36,114 nt of DNA, from NCBI GenBank assembly GCA_022703965.1, contig JAKJHH010000009.1:6148-42261 (forward strand), given 5' to 3'. A program made the translations under genes and the position numbers. The DNA comes from Verrucomicrobiota bacterium. Lineage in GTDB: Bacteria; Verrucomicrobiota; Lentisphaeria; Victivallales; UBA1829. Every line of letters begins with the position of its first letter. Position 1 is the first letter of the stretch. Positions 34,166-36,114 of the stretch are shown here, piece after piece. The notes under the pieces are model-generated. The model was given only the letters and a program-made list of their open reading frames with translations. It ran no database searches and was not told the DNA's origin.

Positions 34166-34420
34166 AGTCCTCATTCCGTAAATGTTGTTCACCTGAAATT
34201 ACTATGTTGTTCCGGTTTCAGGGAGACCATCATACGGATTAACGTTTCTAGTCTGCCTGGAACTGAATCAAAACAATTTTTTACGCCAAACTCCGATGAA
34301 GCCGTTTTAGAGACCTCATAATGAGTAGCTGCAATCTTGATAATCTATCACAGATTAGGAGTCTTTCCAGAGCTTTTTTTTAAAAGCATCTCTGAAGATT
34401 GAGGAATATTTTTCCTGAAA

Positions 34421-35731
34421 TCACATTCTACGCATTTTTTTAAAGCGGATTCCCCAAAGAATAAGCAGAAAAATGATGGCTATAATAAATATGCCGGAAA
34501 AAACCGGACTGCTGAATAGAGCTCCGGCAATAAGGAAGGCAAGGACAAGAAAACCTGTCTGAGCACCGGGCATGGACTTTATAAGAATGGAAGGCATCAG
34601 ACGGTTTCCTGACTGGACTCCGCTGATATTTATAGACGTTGCTGTCCCGCTAGTCCCCTTAGCAGGAATGACATGCACAGAGACGGCCTTGACAAGCGCC
34701 GTGACTTCGCTACCTTCCCTGAGTGCGCTGTCGTTGACAGTCTTGCTTGTAACCAGAGCAGTCAGATCAAAGCCGCATTTTATATTGATTCTGGCAAGCG
34801 GTCCCTCGGGAGTGATAGAGCTTATGACTCCCTTCAGTCTGTTCAAGGGATTGTCTCCATCGTAAGAGCCGCTGTGGACAATAACATCCTGAGCGCGGAT
34901 GCAGATGTTGACATCCCCGCTTAAGCCTTCCTCCGGGCAGGCATAGACAGAGGTCTCGCCCACCTTAATGAGAGCGATTCCGGACGATTCCGAAAGAATT
35001 CTGCCCGGAACAACTGTTTCGACTCCGACAATCCTCGCCACAGACAGATCCGAGGGCTTGCTGAAGACATCGGTTACAGCGCCGGTCTGAAGCACCCTGC
35101 CGTTGCCCATGACAACAATGTTATGTCCGAGCGCTAGGGCGTCCATCGGGTCGTGAGTGACGATCACAGCCGGTATCTCATTGGCCTTGAGAAAAAGGCG
35201 CAGCTCCTGACGGACCAGTTCTCGAGTAGGAATATCAAGAGCGGAAAGCGGTTCGTCAAGAAGCAGCAAGCCGGGTTTTCTGATAAGCGCTCTGGCAAGG
35301 GCGACACGCTGACGCTGGCCTCCTGAAATCTCGTTAGGCATGCGCTTTTCAAGGCCGTCAATTCTGAAGCGCTCCATGAAATCGAGAAGCTGCTTATGAC
35401 TAAGATCTTCCATCCCGTAAGCGATGTTCTGAGCAACCGTCATGAAAGGAAAAAGCGCGTAATCCTGAAAAAGGAATCCGGTTTTCCGTTGCTGTGGACT
35501 CACAAAAACACCGGAAGCGCTGTCGAACCATACGTCATTATTCCAGCTTATGTGCCCTTTTTCGGGTTTTTCGAGTCCGGCAAGACAGCGCAATGTCGTA
35601 GTCTTTCCGCATCCTGACGGGCCGAAAAGTATGGTGGACGAAAAGCCTTCAGTGCTCTGACTGAAGGCCGATTTGATGATTGTGGATTCGAAACGCTTCT
35701 CGAAATCCGCGCATAAGATCATGTTTTTCAT
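34421..35731 (-). CDS. modC: Molybdate-type ABC transporter ATPase with an extra C-terminal membrane hairpin
   Basis: Residues 1-230 are the ABC ATPase: Walker A GPSGCGKTT, Q-loop FLFQDYALFP, signature ISGGQRQRVALARAL, Walker B LLLLDEP and switch His in VTHD. Residues about 295-360 (LKGVISSITPEGPLARINI onward) are a TOBE/MOP oxyanion-binding domain, as in ModC. After about residue 385 comes an unusual tail with two strongly hydrophobic stretches (GFLVLAFLIAGALF and IFIIAIIFLLILWGI) and a basic end (RFKKMRRM), which ModC proteins normally lack. Its ATG overlaps the stop codon of modB by four bases, so the two are coupled. Molybdate or tungstate is the likely substrate; sulfate is less likely. 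Confidence 0.87.
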   Translation of the reverse strand: MKNMILCADFEKRFESTIIKSAFSQSTEGFSSTILFGPSGCGKTTTLRCLAGLEKPEKGHISWNNDVWFDSASGVFVSPQQRKTGFLFQDYALFPFMTVAQNIAYGMEDLSHKQLLDFMERFRIDGLEKRMPNEISGGQRQRVALARALIRKPGLLLLDEPLSALDIPTRELVRQELRLFLKANEIPAVIVTHDPMDALALGHNIVVMGNGRVLQTGAVTDVFSKPSDLSVARIVGVETVVPGRILSESSGIALIKVGETSVYACPEEGLSGDVNICIRAQDVIVHSGSYDGDNPLNRLKGVISSITPEGPLARINIKCGFDLTALVTSKTVNDSALREGSEVTALVKAVSVHVIPAKGTSGTATSINISGVQSGNRLMPSILIKSMPGAQTGFLVLAFLIAGALFSSPVFSGIFIIAIIFLLILWGIRFKKMRRM

Positions 35732-36114
35732 AGAGGAAGATTCCTTTTCTGAAGAGCATATACGCAGCAGAGAGTCACGAAAGCGAAGGCAACAAGCATA
35801 AGAGCCGTCTGATTCGCCGAAGCATAGGACATGGACTGAACGTCATCATATATGGAGGTCGAAATTGTCCTCGTCACGCCTGAAATATTACCGCCAAGCA
35901 TCAGAACAACGCCGAACTCGCCTAGGCTATGCGAAAAGGCAAGTACGATTCCGGTCAGAATTCCGGGCCAGGCCATCGGAATGATTATGCGGAAAAAGGT
36001 CTGGAACTTTGAGACTCCAAGACACCATGACTGCTCCACAAGCTTCCTGTCCACCGAGGAAAAAGCCGAAATAAAGGGTCTCACGGCAAACGGAGTATTG
36101 AAAAGTACCGAGCC
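35728..36114 (-). CDS. modB: Molybdate ABC transporter permease, C-terminal part (runs off window)
   Basis: The frame is open to the right edge and gives the last 128 residues. They contain the permease EAA loop (EQSWCLGVSKFQTFFRIIIP), by which the permease contacts the ATPase, and then helices with FSHSLGEFGVVLMLGGNI, a sequence typical of ModB. The start lies outside the window. The stop overlaps the modC start by four bases, the usual modBC order. A modA binding-protein gene is expected just beyond the window edge. Confidence 0.9.
   Translation of the reverse strand, partial: GSVLFNTPFAVRPFISAFSSVDRKLVEQSWCLGVSKFQTFFRIIIPMAWPGILTGIVLAFSHSLGEFGVVLMLGGNISGVTRTISTSIYDDVQSMSYASANQTALMLVAFAFVTLCCVYALQKRNLPL

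Noticed and set aside
34193-34420. Possible small gene or RNA between the flavoprotein and modC
   Set aside because: No open frame, no riboswitch-like conserved core and no clear hairpin were found; a molybdenum-cofactor motif was looked for and not seen.

Overview
The window looks like a chromosome segment from a Gram-negative, polysaccharide-degrading member of the Lentisphaerota (Victivallis-like), probably an anaerobe of gut or sediment. This assignment is inference. It rests on three short pseudopilins with an FTLIELL start and a C-terminal H-X9-DG type motif, on large secreted clan GH-A-like hydrolases, on sugar-type LacI, GntR and AraC regulators, on Pal lipoproteins that imply an outer membrane, and on a moderate GC content.

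Region 1 (1-3459, plus strand) is the end of a carbohydrate-active cassette: the tail of a probable beta-helix protein, a pseudopilin and an 814-residue hydrolase. Region 2 (3460-14050, minus strand) is a second cassette. A GntR/LacI-type regulator with a consensus promoter and a palindromic operator heads an operon of pseudopilin, GH-A-like hydrolase, small secreted beta-sandwich protein and FAD-dependent oxidoreductase. A large hybrid histidine kinase with a DctB-like sensor follows. Region 3 (14474-17215, minus strand) is a tightly coupled set of an OLD-like AAA ATPase, a TOPRIM-like protein and an AraC regulator, and resembles a defence module. Region 4 (17386-19306, plus strand) is a TIM-barrel sugar isomerase/epimerase and a Gfo/Idh/MocA oxidoreductase, closed by a strong terminator. 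Region 5 (19369-24252, plus strand) is a third cassette: LacI regulator with consensus promoter and operators, pseudopilin, small secreted protein, and hydrolase with a CBM9-like tail. Region 6 (24491-28708) holds a CstA transporter, an AraC regulator and a PL22 oligogalacturonate lyase, which points to pectin use. Region 7 (28772-36114) is more housekeeping: an FHA/kinase-like protein with an altered catalytic loop, a branched-chain aminotransferase, tandem Pal lipoproteins, a nitronate-monooxygenase-like flavoprotein, and molybdate transporter genes modC and modB (partial).

Two things stand out. First, the same layout (regulator, pseudopilin, GH-A hydrolase, accessory beta-sandwich) occurs up to three times and suggests one pseudopilin dedicated to each hydrolase cassette. 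Second, a 218-bp non-autonomous transposable element (MITE) is present as two apparently identical full copies, each with a perfect 9-bp target duplication, plus one truncated copy. All three sit at or beside the 3' end of a gene, and one supplies the stop codon of a hydrolase gene. A second family of hairpin-rich repeats lies near 14.2 kb and 32.8 kb.

No tRNA, rRNA or CRISPR array was recognised. All functional calls come from reading motifs by eye, without database searches.
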